From positions 372,001 to 436,000 of the forward strand of contig NZ_JARXNQ010000001.1 in the NCBI RefSeq assembly GCF_029872055.1: a DNA stretch of 64,000 nt. Direction: 5' to 3'. The notes under the pieces were generated by a model that was not told the DNA's origin, did not search any database, and was given only the letters and a program-made list of their open reading frames with translations. A program made the position numbers and the translations under genes. Of the stretch, positions 1-9,315 are shown one piece after another. The DNA comes from Sulfurimonas sp. C5. Its GTDB lineage: Bacteria; Campylobacterota; Campylobacteria; Campylobacterales; Sulfurimonadaceae. Numbering within the stretch: position 1 is the first letter of the stretch; each line of letters begins with the position of its first letter.

Positions 1-3
1 ATA

Positions 4-1278
4 TTAGTTTTCTAACTCTTTTGCATTGTTCAAAATTTCAAAAGCAACATTTAGTTTTGAATCTTTTGGAATCATTACAGATTTATTCTGTATGATGAAT
101 TCTATTTCATTTGTATCGGTACCGAAGCTTGAAGAATTTTTGAGAATATTTAAACAAACTGCATCAATGCTTTTAGAATTTAGCATATTTGTTGCATTCG
201 TTTTTGCATTTTGTTCATCCATTTCTGCTTTAAAGCCTATAACTTTGATACCATCTTTATCAATCGAACTTAATATGTCGACATTCTTTTTCATCTCAAT
301 TGACCATTCGTCGCCAAGCATCTCTTTTTTTAGTTTACCGCTTTGTACAAATGCAGGTACATAATCACTCACTGCTGCCGCCATAAAGAGATAAGGTGTT
401 TTTTGGATTAGATGAATATGTTCATCACGCATTAGTGTTGCTTTGGAAACTTTCCCTTTTTTAGCAATTCGGATAGAATCAACTAAATATTCCAGCATCT
501 CAGCACTGTCTTCTACATGAAGTTTATGCATATCCTGCGGTAGATCCGAAGGTAGATTTGTTGAGATAAGGTTGACATCAGCACCTCTTAAATAAAGAGA
601 CGTTGCTACTGCTGCCGCCATTTTTCCGCTTGAAAAATTAGAAATATAACGGACATCATCAATCTTCTCAATTGTTCCACCACCTGTAACCATTACCATT
701 CTATCTGCCCAAAAATCTTCTTTAAGAAGTTCTCTGGCAGTTGCATAAAAAATATCTAACGGTTCGGCAAGTGCACCATCACCTGTTGTTTTACATGCCA
801 GTTCTTTTGTTTGCGTATTTAAAATTGTATAGTTTGCAATTCCCAGCATTTTAAGATTTGCTTGAGATATTGGATGCTGGATCATATTTGTATTGGCCGC
901 AGGGGCTAATATTTTCATATCCGGAAATGCAAGAGCTACTTGAAGCAAAATATTATCAGCTATTGCGTTGGCAAGTTTTGCAATGGTATTTGCCGTAGCA
1001 GGAGCAATTACCATAATATCTGCCCACTGAGCCAGTTTTATATGGTTGTGATCGTTTGTCCAGTCCTCATTCGTATCATCGAGGACTTTGTTTGATGTTA
1101 AAGTTTCAAAAGTTAGTGGTGTGACAAATTTTTTTGCAGCTTCACTCATCACTACACGAACTTCTGCACCTGCTTTAACATACAAACGTGCAAGTTCGAG
1201 TGCTTTATATACTGAAATAGAACCAGTAACAGCTAAAATGATTTTTTTATTTTCAAGTAAATTCGGTGAAATATTCAT
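4..1278 (-). CDS. coaBC: Bifunctional phosphopantothenoylcysteine decarboxylase / phosphopantothenate-cysteine ligase
   Basis: This cytoplasmic enzyme carries out two steps of coenzyme A synthesis: it joins cysteine to 4'-phosphopantothenate (CoaB, CTP-dependent) and decarboxylates the product (CoaC, FMN flavoprotein). The CoaC half shows the HNHIKL segment with the likely active-site His79, the APATANTIAKLANAIADN segment (about residues 92-109), and Cys162 in ACKTTGDGALAEP. The CoaB half starts near residue 195 with VTGGGTIEKIDDVRYISNFS and SGKMA. At 424 residues it is slightly longer than E. coli CoaBC. It is followed on the same strand, 67 bases upstream, by glmU. The stop codon lies at the very edge of the window. 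Confidence 0.95.
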   Translation of the reverse strand: MNISPNLLENKKIILAVTGSISVYKALELARLYVKAGAEVRVVMSEAAKKFVTPLTFETLTSNKVLDDTNEDWTNDHNHIKLAQWADIMVIAPATANTIAKLANAIADNILLQVALAFPDMKILAPAANTNMIQHPISQANLKMLGIANYTILNTQTKELACKTTGDGALAEPLDIFYATARELLKEDFWADRMVMVTGGGTIEKIDDVRYISNFSSGKMAAAVATSLYLRGADVNLISTNLPSDLPQDMHKLHVEDSAEMLEYLVDSIRIAKKGKVSKATLMRDEHIHLIQKTPYLFMAAAVSDYVPAFVQSGKLKKEMLGDEWSIEMKKNVDILSSIDKDGIKVIGFKAEMDEQNAKTNATNMLNSKSIDAVCLNILKNSSSFGTDTNEIEFIIQNKSVMIPKDSKLNVAFEILNNAKELEN

Positions 1279-1345
1279 TGTATATCTTTTACTATAGTCT
1301 TTATAGTGTGTATTTTACCCTAAAATACTTAGAGTTACTTCCAAG

Positions 1346-2650
1346 CTATTTTTTCTTAAAGAATTTGTAATAAAAATTTTTTATGAGTTTCATCTTTGTT
1401 CGGCTGATTACAAGGTTTCCACTATCAACTTCACCACTTGTTACTGTCGTTCCGGCTGCAATCATTACATCATCGGCAATTGTAACAGGAGCCACAAGCT
1501 GGGAATCACTTCCAACAAAGACATTTTTACCAATTTTTGTTTTGTATTTATTTATTCCATCGTAGTTACAAGTGATTGTTCCTGCACCGATATTTGTACC
1601 TTCATCAATTTCGGCATCTCCAAGGTAGCTTAAATGTCCAGCTTTTACACCTTTTAGCGTTGCTTTTTTTACCTCTACAAAGTTACCGATATGTGTATCT
1701 TCTATTGATGAAGCAGGGCGGAGATGTGCTAATGGACCTACGTCTGAATTTTTTACTATACTATCTTCAATTACCGAGTGTGCTTTAATTTCTGAATTGA
1801 TAATTTGCGAATTGCCTGTGATTCTAACACCGTTTTCAACTCTACATTCACCCTCAAATACAACTTCATTTTCTATATAAATAGTTTCAGGAAGTTGCAT
1901 GCTGACACCTGCTTCCATCCATTTCGTTTTAATGCGTTCTTGCATAATAACTTCAGAATCAGCAAGGTCCTTTTTAGAGTTAACCCCTTTAAAATGTTCT
2001 TCATCAACAAGTAACGGTGCAATCGTTAATCCGTCTTTTTTTGCCATGGCAATGACGTCTGTAAGATAATATTCCTCTTGTGCATTATCGTTTGAAAGCA
2101 GAGGGATATATTTATTTAAAACTTCTTTTTTAAATGCATAAATACCTGCATTTACAGTAGTAACGTTAAGTTCTGCAGGGTTTGCGTCTTTTTGCTCTAC
2201 TATATATTGTACTTTATTATGATCAATTACTACACGTCCGTAACCGTTTGGATCTTCAAGATCAAAAATACTCATAATAATATCTGCATCGTTTTGTAGA
2301 AAGCCTTCTAAAGACTTTGCAGTGATAAGAGGCATATCTCCATTGAGAACAAGAACTTTGTCATTCTTTGGTGCTACATTTTTCATAGCTCCGCCTGTTC
2401 CTGGAAAGTTTTGAGCATCTTGTTCAACAAAAATAATATCGTCAAAATAAGATACCATCTCTTTTTTTACTTCCTCTTTTTGATGCGCGATTACAACTGA
2501 AACATCATTTGAAATCTCTTTAGAAGCTTTAATGATATGGTATAGCATAGGTTTACCAGAAATTTCGTGTAAAACCTTTGCTTTATTTGATTTCATGCGG
2601 CTCCCTTTACCTGCCGCTAAAATAACGATACTAATATTGTTTAAATCCAT
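1346..2650 (-). CDS. glmU: Bifunctional N-acetylglucosamine-1-phosphate uridyltransferase / glucosamine-1-phosphate acetyltransferase
   Basis: GlmU makes UDP-GlcNAc for peptidoglycan and lipid A. The N-terminal pyrophosphorylase domain has the nucleotide-binding signature [20 protein letters not shown] (about residues 11-30) followed by SGKPML. The C-terminal part, from about residue 250, is a left-handed beta-helix of hexapeptide repeats ([20 protein letters not shown], then [20 protein letters not shown]) that carries the acetyltransferase site. The length of 434 residues is a little below the E. coli enzyme (456). It is divergent from motA; the 97-bp gap between them holds the motA promoter. 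Confidence 0.96.
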   Translation of the reverse strand: MDLNNISIVILAAGKGSRMKSNKAKVLHEISGKPMLYHIIKASKEISNDVSVVIAHQKEEVKKEMVSYFDDIIFVEQDAQNFPGTGGAMKNVAPKNDKVLVLNGDMPLITAKSLEGFLQNDADIIMSIFDLEDPNGYGRVVIDHNKVQYIVEQKDANPAELNVTTVNAGIYAFKKEVLNKYIPLLSNDNAQEEYYLTDVIAMAKKDGLTIAPLLVDEEHFKGVNSKKDLADSEVIMQERIKTKWMEAGVSMQLPETIYIENEVVFEGECRVENGVRITGNSQIINSEIKAHSVIEDSIVKNSDVGPLAHLRPASSIEDTHIGNFVEVKKATLKGVKAGHLSYLGDAEIDEGTNIGAGTITCNYDGINKYKTKIGKNVFVGSDSQLVAPVTIADDVMIAAGTTVTSGEVDSGNLVISRTKMKLIKNFYYKFFKKK

Positions 2651-2716
2651 TACAACTCTTTCTATTTGTGTTTAATTTCAAAATTTTACCATAAAAGTTA
2701 ATTTAACTTGTGGTAT

Positions 2717-2722
2717 TATAAT
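2717..2722 (+). promoter_or_regulatory. Putative -10 element of the motA-motB-fliP operon
   Basis: A perfect TATAAT lies 28 bases before the motA ATG at 2751, in the glmU-motA divergent gap. No good -35 is visible, which is usual in Campylobacterota, where sigma-70 promoters depend mainly on the -10 box. No clear sigma-28 or sigma-54 flagellar promoter was seen instead. Confidence 0.5.
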
Positions 2723-2750
2723 GTGTTTATAAAATTTTATAAGGTTTGTG

Positions 2751-3515
2751 ATGGATTTAGGTACGGTCATTGGTCTAGTGTTAATTTTAGCCCTTTTATT
2801 CGGGGCTATGGCGATGGGTGTAGGTATCGGCCCTTATATTGATATCCCCTCTGTTTTAATCGTAATCGGTGGTTCTATCGGTTCATTGATGATTGCATTT
2901 AAACCTGCTCAGATGAAAAAGTTTACAAAAGTCTTTATGGTGGCAATAAAGCCTACTGAAGAGGATGTAAATGAACTTATAAAAAAACTGGTTGAATTCG
3001 CAACAAAAGCTAGAAAAGAAGGTATTTTGGCTTTAGAAGGCGATGTAAACAACGAAGAAAATGACTTTTTGAGAAAAGGTTTGTCTATGGCAATTGACGG
3101 AAGTGAACCGGATACAATCCGTGAACTTTTAGAAATTGAAATGGAGCAAACAAGTACTCGTCATAAATCACAGGCTGCAATTTTCTCAACATGGGCAGGA
3201 CTTGCTGGAGCGATGGGTATGATTGGTACTCTAATCGGTCTTGTTGCGATGCTTTTAAATATGGCGGATCCTTCAGCGATCGGACCATCTATGGCAGTTG
3301 CCTTACTTACAACTATGTATGGTGCTATGATTGGTAATATATTTGGTGCACCGATTGCCAATGTTCTTAATATTAGAGATGATGATGAAACGATTGTAAA
3401 ATTAATCATTTTAGAAGGTATCATGTCTATCCAAGCAGGTGATGCACCGAGAGTTTTAGAAGCAAAATTACTTGCATATTTAGCGCCTGCTGAACGTGTA
3501 AGTCAATTTGATTAA
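2751..3515 (+). CDS. motA: Flagellar motor stator protein MotA
   Basis: MotA is the proton-channel stator subunit that pairs with MotB in the inner membrane to drive the flagellum. Four membrane spans are visible (about residues 4-22, 30-48, 148-168 and 180-200), with a long cytoplasmic loop of charged residues between spans 2 and 3 (AIKPTEEDVNELIKKLVEFA). The GTG at 2748 directly precedes ATG at 2751; ATG is preferred because AAGG lies at 2741-2744, six bases upstream. motB follows 10 bases after the stop codon, and fliP comes next, so the three probably form one operon. Confidence 0.95.
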   Translation: MDLGTVIGLVLILALLFGAMAMGVGIGPYIDIPSVLIVIGGSIGSLMIAFKPAQMKKFTKVFMVAIKPTEEDVNELIKKLVEFATKARKEGILALEGDVNNEENDFLRKGLSMAIDGSEPDTIRELLEIEMEQTSTRHKSQAAIFSTWAGLAGAMGMIGTLIGLVAMLLNMADPSAIGPSMAVALLTTMYGAMIGNIFGAPIANVLNIRDDDETIVKLIILEGIMSIQAGDAPRVLEAKLLAYLAPAERVSQFD

Positions 3516-3525
3516 TGGATAATTG

Positions 3526-4299
3526 ATGGCAAAAAAGAAAAAGTGTCCTGAGTGCGAAACATGTATGCCGGCATGGTTGGCTGCGTTTGGAGACCTTATG
3601 TCTCTACTTCTTTGTTTTTTTGTGCTTCTTCTTTCTATGTCAAGTATGGATGCCAAAAAAGTTTCTGAAGCGATAGGATCACTTAGCGGTGCTATGAGTG
3701 TTTTAGAGGGTGGGACACAAACAGAAATCTCTAAAAAACGTATTCAGGAATCTACGCCTATAGAAACTAAAGATGAAACGAGTGAAGTTGTAAATAGAAT
3801 TCAACAAGCTGTTGCTGATGCAAATGAGATGGTGGAAAAACAACAAGGTCCGGAGATCACTTTAGAAGAAGCTCAAGAAGGTTTTGTAATTAAAATGCCG
3901 GCGGCACTTTTATTTAAGGCTGGAAGTGCAACAATAGACAATCAAGATGCACTTTTGTTTTTAAAAAGAATGTCTTTACTTATTGATGAGATGCCAAACG
4001 ATGTTGAAGTAAGTGTACAAGGGCATACAGATGACAGCGGACCAGGTCTTAACAGTCCATTTAAAGACAACTGGGAACTTTCAACTGCAAGAGCGATATC
4101 AGTACTTAAAGAACTTGAAATTGACGGCGTTGATCCAAAACGTATGAATGCGACTGGATATGCACAGTATCAACCTGTGGCAACGAATGCTACAAGAATA
4201 GGTAGAGAAAAAAATAGAAGAGTTGAACTTCACTTTTTCGGGAAAAAAACAGAGGCTTCACAAAAAAAAGCTACATCTATACTTGATAAAGCGAAGTAG
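3526..4299 (+). CDS. motB: Flagellar motor stator protein MotB
   Basis: MotB anchors the stator to peptidoglycan and carries the proton-accepting aspartate. Its single N-terminal membrane span follows a short cysteine-rich leader (CPECETC) and contains FGDLMSLLLCFFVLLLS, in which Asp23 corresponds to the essential proton-binding Asp of E. coli MotB. The C-terminal OmpA-like peptidoglycan-binding domain is clear (VQGHTDDSG, then REKNRRVELHFF near the end). The ATG at 3526 is preferred over the adjacent TTG at 3523. The order motA-motB-fliP supports the assignment. Confidence 0.95.
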   Translation: MAKKKKCPECETCMPAWLAAFGDLMSLLLCFFVLLLSMSSMDAKKVSEAIGSLSGAMSVLEGGTQTEISKKRIQESTPIETKDETSEVVNRIQQAVADANEMVEKQQGPEITLEEAQEGFVIKMPAALLFKAGSATIDNQDALLFLKRMSLLIDEMPNDVEVSVQGHTDDSGPGLNSPFKDNWELSTARAISVLKELEIDGVDPKRMNATGYAQYQPVATNATRIGREKNRRVELHFFGKKTEASQKKATSILDKAK

Positions 4300-4305
4300 T
4301 AAAAA

Positions 4306-5043
4306 ATGATAAAATTTTTTACACTGCTTGTAGTGTTTTCTAGTATATTGTTTGGGGCTGAAAGCGTAACTGTTCCGACGGTTAATCTTTCTCTATCAGC
4401 TCCTGATACACCCCAACAACTGGTATCATCACTGAATGTTTTACTTGTTTTAACACTGCTCTTTTTAGCACCGTCACTTGTTATGGTGATGACGACATTT
4501 ACTCGTTTTGTTATCGTATTCGGTTTTTTGAGACAAGCACTTGGAACTCAACAGGTCCCACCTACACAAGTATTAGTTCTTTTAGCGATGATTCTGACTT
4601 TTTTTGTGATGGAGCCTGTGGGTCAAAAAGCATATGATCAAGGGATTAAGCCTTACGTGGCAGAAAAAATTGGTTATGAAGAAGCTTTTGAAAAGACAAC
4701 GCTTCCTTTTAAAAATTTTATGATTAGAAATACGAGAGAAAAAGATTTGGCACTTTTTTTACGTATTAGGGAGATGGAAAACCCAAAAACAGTTGCAGAT
4801 GTACCTTTATCGGTTGTAATTCCTGCTTTTGTAATCAGTGAGCTAAAAACGGCATTTGAGATAGGTTTTTTAATTTTCTTACCGTTTCTGGTAATTGATA
4901 TGGTTGTTGCATCTATTTTAATGTCGATGGGTATGATGATGCTTCCGCCTGTAATGATCTCTTTGCCATTTAAGATACTTGTATTTGTCTTAATTGACGG
5001 TTGGAATCTACTCATTGGAAATTTAATAGCCTCGATAAAGTAG
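4306..5043 (+). CDS. fliP: Flagellar type III secretion membrane protein FliP
   Basis: FliP forms the core of the export gate of the flagellar type III secretion system together with FliQ and FliR. The protein has a cleavable signal peptide (MIKFFTLLVVFSSILFGAES), then the family signatures FTRFVIVFGFLRQALGTQQV with PPTQVL, and IPAFVISELKTAFEIGFLIF with LPFLVID. About four transmembrane helices follow the signal peptide. Its 245 residues match the family. The gene begins 6 bases after motB. Confidence 0.96.
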   Translation: MIKFFTLLVVFSSILFGAESVTVPTVNLSLSAPDTPQQLVSSLNVLLVLTLLFLAPSLVMVMTTFTRFVIVFGFLRQALGTQQVPPTQVLVLLAMILTFFVMEPVGQKAYDQGIKPYVAEKIGYEEAFEKTTLPFKNFMIRNTREKDLALFLRIREMENPKTVADVPLSVVIPAFVISELKTAFEIGFLIFLPFLVIDMVVASILMSMGMMMLPPVMISLPFKILVFVLIDGWNLLIGNLIASIK

Positions 5044-5070
5044 GTAAGTATATATAAATAGGATTTAGTA

Positions 5071-6180
5071 TTGGAATGTAAACATTTTGGTGAATGTGGT
5101 GCTTGTAGAGTATATGACAGCGGTTATGAAGGACAGCTGCAACAAAAAGTAGATATCAATAAAGAAAGATTTTCAAACTTTTTTACGGGAGAGATAGAAG
5201 TCTTTCGTTCACCTACAAAAAATTACCGTTCACGCAGTGAATTTAAGATATGGCATGTTGGTGATGAATTGCACTATGCTATGAACCACATTGAACACAA
5301 AGGTGTAGTACTTATTGAGGAATGCCCTCAAGTAAATGATTATATCAATGAACTGATGCCTAAGTTATTAGAAGCAATAGAACGTTATGAGCTTGGATTT
5401 AAACTTTTTGGTGCAGATTTTTTAAGTTCTAGCAGCGGCGAGATAGTTGTTTCCCTTTTATATCATAGACAATTAGATCAAAAGTGGCAGGAAATAGCTG
5501 CACAAATCGCCGATGAGTTAGGTATTTATATAATTGGACGTGCTAGAAAGCAAAAACTTGTAGTAGGTCAAGATTATATTACCGAAAGCTTGACACTTCA
5601 GGATAAAATATATCAATTTAATTATATAGAAAACTCTTTTACTCAGCCTAATCCAAGAGTGAACGAAAAAATGATTACTTGGGCCATGGATGCGTTTGCC
5701 GGACATCAAGGTGATTTACTTGAACTTTATTGCGGTGCAGGGAACTTTACCATTCCATTTGCAAATACGTTTGACAAAGTACTTGCAACTGAGATCTCTA
5801 AAAGCTCTATAAATGCTGCAAAAACAAATATGGCGTTAAATGATGTAGAAAATATAGAGTTTATCCGTATGGGTGTAGAAGAATTTGTTGATGCCCTTAA
5901 AGGTACAAGAGAATACAATAGGATGAAACATATAGATATGCAAAGTTATAATATTGATTCTATATTTGTAGACCCTCCACGTTCGGGAATGGATGAGTTT
6001 ACATGTAAGTTCTCTGCCCAATACGATCATATAGTGTATATCTCTTGTAATCCTGAAACATTAGTACGTGATCTAGAAATATTGACACAAACTCATGAAA
6101 TTAAATCTATGGCATTATTTGATCAATTTCCATATACACACCATGCGGAAATGGGTGTGAAATTAGTTAAAAAGGTTTAA
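5071..6180 (+). CDS. trmA: TrmA-type tRNA (uracil-5-)-methyltransferase with an Fe-S-type N-terminal cysteine motif
   Basis: The protein should methylate U54 of the tRNA T-loop to ribothymidine using SAM. The core closely follows TrmA: LLELYCGAGNFTIPFA (SAM site), FVDPPRSGMD, the catalytic cysteine in YISCNPETLVRDL, and LFDQFPYTHHAEMGV near the end. Unlike E. coli TrmA, the N-terminus has Cys3, Cys9 and Cys12 (C-x5-C-x2-C, in CKHFGECGAC) and a fourth cysteine, Cys85 in EECPQ. This is the spacing of the [4Fe-4S] ligands in RlmD/RumA. The start is a TTG with AGGA ten bases before it. It could methylate rRNA instead, but the core favours tRNA. Confidence 0.85.
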   Translation: MECKHFGECGACRVYDSGYEGQLQQKVDINKERFSNFFTGEIEVFRSPTKNYRSRSEFKIWHVGDELHYAMNHIEHKGVVLIEECPQVNDYINELMPKLLEAIERYELGFKLFGADFLSSSSGEIVVSLLYHRQLDQKWQEIAAQIADELGIYIIGRARKQKLVVGQDYITESLTLQDKIYQFNYIENSFTQPNPRVNEKMITWAMDAFAGHQGDLLELYCGAGNFTIPFANTFDKVLATEISKSSINAAKTNMALNDVENIEFIRMGVEEFVDALKGTREYNRMKHIDMQSYNIDSIFVDPPRSGMDEFTCKFSAQYDHIVYISCNPETLVRDLEILTQTHEIKSMALFDQFPYTHHAEMGVKLVKKV

Positions 6181-6181
6181 A

Positions 6182-6781
6182 ATGAAGTTCTTTTTCTTTA
6201 TATGTTTTTTATTGATTTCTCTTAATGCAGATGAGATGCAAAGGCTTGAATCAATTGTTAAAGATATAGAAAAATTGCGCATTGACTATGAATTCTCTCA
6301 AACAAAACTTCAAGAATGTCAAACAAGCCTCCAAACACAAAAAGAAAATTTAGCAAATAATGAAATATATATAAATAAAATAAAAAATTTGGAAAACCAA
6401 ATAAAAAAACTAGAAAACTCTTTAAAAAATAAAAATAAAAATACTGTAAAAATAAAAGAAAAAAAGATTATTAGTTTGAATAATAAAATAAATACAGATA
6501 AATGCATAGAAAAAAAGGACAATGAATTTCCAAATCTAAAAATGAGAGAGAAACAAGAGAAGGATACTACTCCGACTACATATAGACTCAATCAAGATAG
6601 TATAATATATTCATCGATAGATGGGAAAGAGATTGCTAAATGGGAAAAGTCAACCTCTTTTACCTCTACACTGCGTATAGGGAAGTGGATCCAAATAAGC
6701 GGCTACTTTGTAAATAAACAATGGCAAAAAGCACAAAAGCAGATCTGGGTGAAAGCTTCGAATGCTTTGAAAAGAGATTAA
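6182..6781 (+). CDS. Exported coiled-coil protein with C-terminal SH3-like domain, function unknown
   Basis: I do not recognise a named family. The 199-residue product starts with a signal peptide (MKFFFFICFLLISLNADEMQ). A long, lysine- and asparagine-rich coiled coil follows (about residues 20-85), then a low-complexity linker and a C-terminal segment of about 65 residues (YRLNQDSIIYSSIDGKEIAK, then RIGKWIQISGYF) that reads like a bacterial SH3-type beta barrel. The periplasm is the likely location. It begins one base after trmA and ends three bases before the next gene, so it is cotranscribed with both. The coiled-coil part is very AT-rich. Confidence 0.7.
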   Translation: MKFFFFICFLLISLNADEMQRLESIVKDIEKLRIDYEFSQTKLQECQTSLQTQKENLANNEIYINKIKNLENQIKKLENSLKNKNKNTVKIKEKKIISLNNKINTDKCIEKKDNEFPNLKMREKQEKDTTPTTYRLNQDSIIYSSIDGKEIAKWEKSTSFTSTLRIGKWIQISGYFVNKQWQKAQKQIWVKASNALKRD

Positions 6782-6784
6782 ATT

Positions 6785-8191
6785 ATGAAAAAAATACTTA
6801 TCATCAGTGATGGAATCATTGGACAGCATTTTATTCAAAGGGTAAGTGAAACTTACACTACTGACAATATTTATTATATTGTGCAAACAAAGCCTGTTAC
6901 TTATGATGGAGTTAATCCTGCAAGATTTAAGTTCTTTGAATTCGATCCGACAAGTTTTTACAAGCTTGCCAATTTACTTAAAATGGAATTTATCCAAGTT
7001 GTTATTGCTATGGAAAATCAAGCGGATGTAGAAAATACAATTAAAAATATTCGTTCGATCAAAAAACAACTTCGAGTTATTGTGCTTAATCAATGGAATA
7101 TGATTAATCATGATGCTAATGTTGTTTTAGTAAATTCAAATGAGATCTTAGCTTCCCGTTTACTGGATTATCTTCCTAATGTACCTGTGATCGCTCAAAA
7201 TGTCGGAATAGGCGAGGGTGAAATCATGGAAGTACTCGTTCCTTTTGGAAGTTCATTCGTCTATCGTCATATGGGTGTAATTGAGCAGAAAAACTGGCGT
7301 ATAGTTGCTATTTATAGAAATAGAAAACTTATTATGCCTTCACGTCGTAGAATGATACAGCCGAATGACCTATTATTACTTGTTGGTGAACCGGCAGTAC
7401 TCAAGTCTGTATATCGTGCCATTAAACAAGAACTTGGTCAGTTTCCTGAACCTTTTGGCTCAAACGTATTTTTATTTATAGATATGAACATTGTTGACAA
7501 GGAAAATATTAAAAAACTTGTTCGCCGTTCAATCTATGTGTATTCGAAATTAAAGCATAAGCTTGTAATTAAAATTGTTAATCCATCGGACATTGAATTA
7601 ATACAATATATAAAAGATTATAGAAGTATTGATGTGACAATAGATATAGATTACGAGAGCATTAATTTAAAAGAGAATTTCTTAAATGATATTAAATCAT
7701 ATCATGTCGGTTTGGTTATTGTTGCGCGTGAAATGTTTGCTGATTATTATGTGAGAAAAGCCCTTTATGAAGCGCATGTACCGGTTTTAAAACTGGCAAA
7801 CCGTGATTTTAGTACACTTAAAGATGCATCACTGATTTTATCAGATAACAGAGATTTGGAAAAGATCTCTGCTACTATTTTTGATATCTCGGAACAGATG
7901 AATTTCAATCTTGAACTTTACAATTATTTGCAAGAACATCAAGATGACAAAGAGCAGGTAATTGAACATTTTAATAACCTTGCTACTATCTTTTCAAAAT
8001 CGATTAAAGTGTTTAAAGAGAAAGAAAATCCAATTAAAGTTTTAAAACAAAAAGAGAACTTTATTCAGATCCTTCCGTTTACGTCAAAATTGACAAAACG
8101 CAGAATGAGTTCATTACTTTCAACTGACAGTGAAAGACTTTATTTTAAACTTGATGAATTTCATCAGATTTTTATCCCTGTACAACTCTAA
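6785..8191 (+). CDS. TrkA/RCK-like NAD-binding potassium-transport regulatory protein (COG3400-like)
   Basis: The 468-residue protein starts with a Rossmann-type segment (KKILIISDGIIGQHFIQRVS). A probable RCK/TrkA-C domain follows at about residues 145-220 (VYRHMGVIEQKNWRIVAIYR, then MIQPNDLLLLVGEP). A second Rossmann-like region spans about residues 230-380 (VFLFIDMNIVDKENIKKLVR). No membrane span is visible, so it is probably a soluble, nucleotide-responsive subunit that gates a potassium channel or transporter. Proteins of this build are widespread in Campylobacterota. No channel gene sits next to it, so the partner is unknown. Confidence 0.65.
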   Translation: MKKILIISDGIIGQHFIQRVSETYTTDNIYYIVQTKPVTYDGVNPARFKFFEFDPTSFYKLANLLKMEFIQVVIAMENQADVENTIKNIRSIKKQLRVIVLNQWNMINHDANVVLVNSNEILASRLLDYLPNVPVIAQNVGIGEGEIMEVLVPFGSSFVYRHMGVIEQKNWRIVAIYRNRKLIMPSRRRMIQPNDLLLLVGEPAVLKSVYRAIKQELGQFPEPFGSNVFLFIDMNIVDKENIKKLVRRSIYVYSKLKHKLVIKIVNPSDIELIQYIKDYRSIDVTIDIDYESINLKENFLNDIKSYHVGLVIVAREMFADYYVRKALYEAHVPVLKLANRDFSTLKDASLILSDNRDLEKISATIFDISEQMNFNLELYNYLQEHQDDKEQVIEHFNNLATIFSKSIKVFKEKENPIKVLKQKENFIQILPFTSKLTKRRMSSLLSTDSERLYFKLDEFHQIFIPVQL

Positions 8192-8265
8192 AATCTTTTA
8201 GATTTATTCGTTTTTTAGTAATAATTAAGTATTATCTACCATAATTAATTTATTTTGGAAAGATA

Positions 8266-9315
8266 ATGGAAGTCAATATACCCTTAAAGCAAGTTATAGA
8301 TAACTCATACACAATAACAATCGATCAATTACCACAGATCAACTTAGATACAAAAGTAGCGATAGTAACAAACCCTAAAGTTGCAGGATTGCACCTATCG
8401 TACTTACTTGCAAAAATCGATGCTAAAGAACTTTACATCATTACAGTTCCTGATGGGGAAGAATATAAAAATCAAGCAAGCATAGATATGATTTTAGAAT
8501 CACTTTTCAACCATCGTTTTAACAGAAAGTCTATGTTAATTGCCTTTGGCGGTGGTGTTATTGGTGATATGGTTGGATACGCGGCAAGTATTTATCAAAG
8601 AGGGATCGATTTTATTCAAATTCCTACAACACTTCTTTCTCAGGTAGATGCAAGTGTCGGCGGGAAAACGGGTATGAATAACAAATACGGCAAAAATCTT
8701 ATTGGTGCTTTCCATCAGCCTCGTGCAGTATATATTGATCCTCATTTCCTGTCAACGCTTCCAAATCGTGAATTTGGTGCAGGTGTAGCAGAGATCGTAA
8801 AAATGGCAGTAACTTTCAACAAAGAGTTCTTTGAATATCTTGAGAGTGCCGATCTAAAAGATCCAAAAGTATTGCAAGAAGCTATTAAACAAGCAGTTGA
8901 AACAAAAGCATCTGTTGTAGCACAAGATGAAAAAGAAAGAGGACTGCGTGCAGCATTGAATTATGGACATACATTTGGTCATGTAATCGAAAATGAAACG
9001 AAGTATAAAACGTATCTGCACGGAGAAGCAGTAGCTATCGGTATCATCATGGCAAACCAGCTTGCAGTTAAGCTGGGAATGATGAGTGAAGATGAAGCTT
9101 TTCGTGTTGCAAAGGTATTCAATAAATATGATTTACCGACAAGTTATGCAATCAAAGATGTACAGGCTTTTTATGAAGCATTTTTTTTAGATAAAAAAAG
9201 TTCAGATGCAAATATTATGTTTATCGTGCCTGAATCAATCGGCGGTGTGCAAATGTTAGATGATATTCCAAAAGAGACTGTAGTTTCAGTACTAGAACAA
9301 TTTGGAGAACATTAA
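8266..9315 (+). CDS. aroB: 3-dehydroquinate synthase
   Basis: AroB converts DAHP to 3-dehydroquinate, the second step of the shikimate pathway, with NAD+ and a divalent metal. The sequence shows PDGEEYKN (about residues 65-72), the glycine-rich AFGGGVIGDMVGYAASIYQR, the PTTLLSQVDASVGGKTGMN segment, and the metal-binding LNYGHTFGHVIENE region. At 349 residues it has the usual length. A GGAAAGATA ribosome site precedes the ATG. The stop codon overlaps the ATG of the following channel gene by one base. Confidence 0.97.
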   Translation: MEVNIPLKQVIDNSYTITIDQLPQINLDTKVAIVTNPKVAGLHLSYLLAKIDAKELYIITVPDGEEYKNQASIDMILESLFNHRFNRKSMLIAFGGGVIGDMVGYAASIYQRGIDFIQIPTTLLSQVDASVGGKTGMNNKYGKNLIGAFHQPRAVYIDPHFLSTLPNREFGAGVAEIVKMAVTFNKEFFEYLESADLKDPKVLQEAIKQAVETKASVVAQDEKERGLRAALNYGHTFGHVIENETKYKTYLHGEAVAIGIIMANQLAVKLGMMSEDEAFRVAKVFNKYDLPTSYAIKDVQAFYEAFFLDKKSSDANIMFIVPESIGGVQMLDDIPKETVVSVLEQFGEH

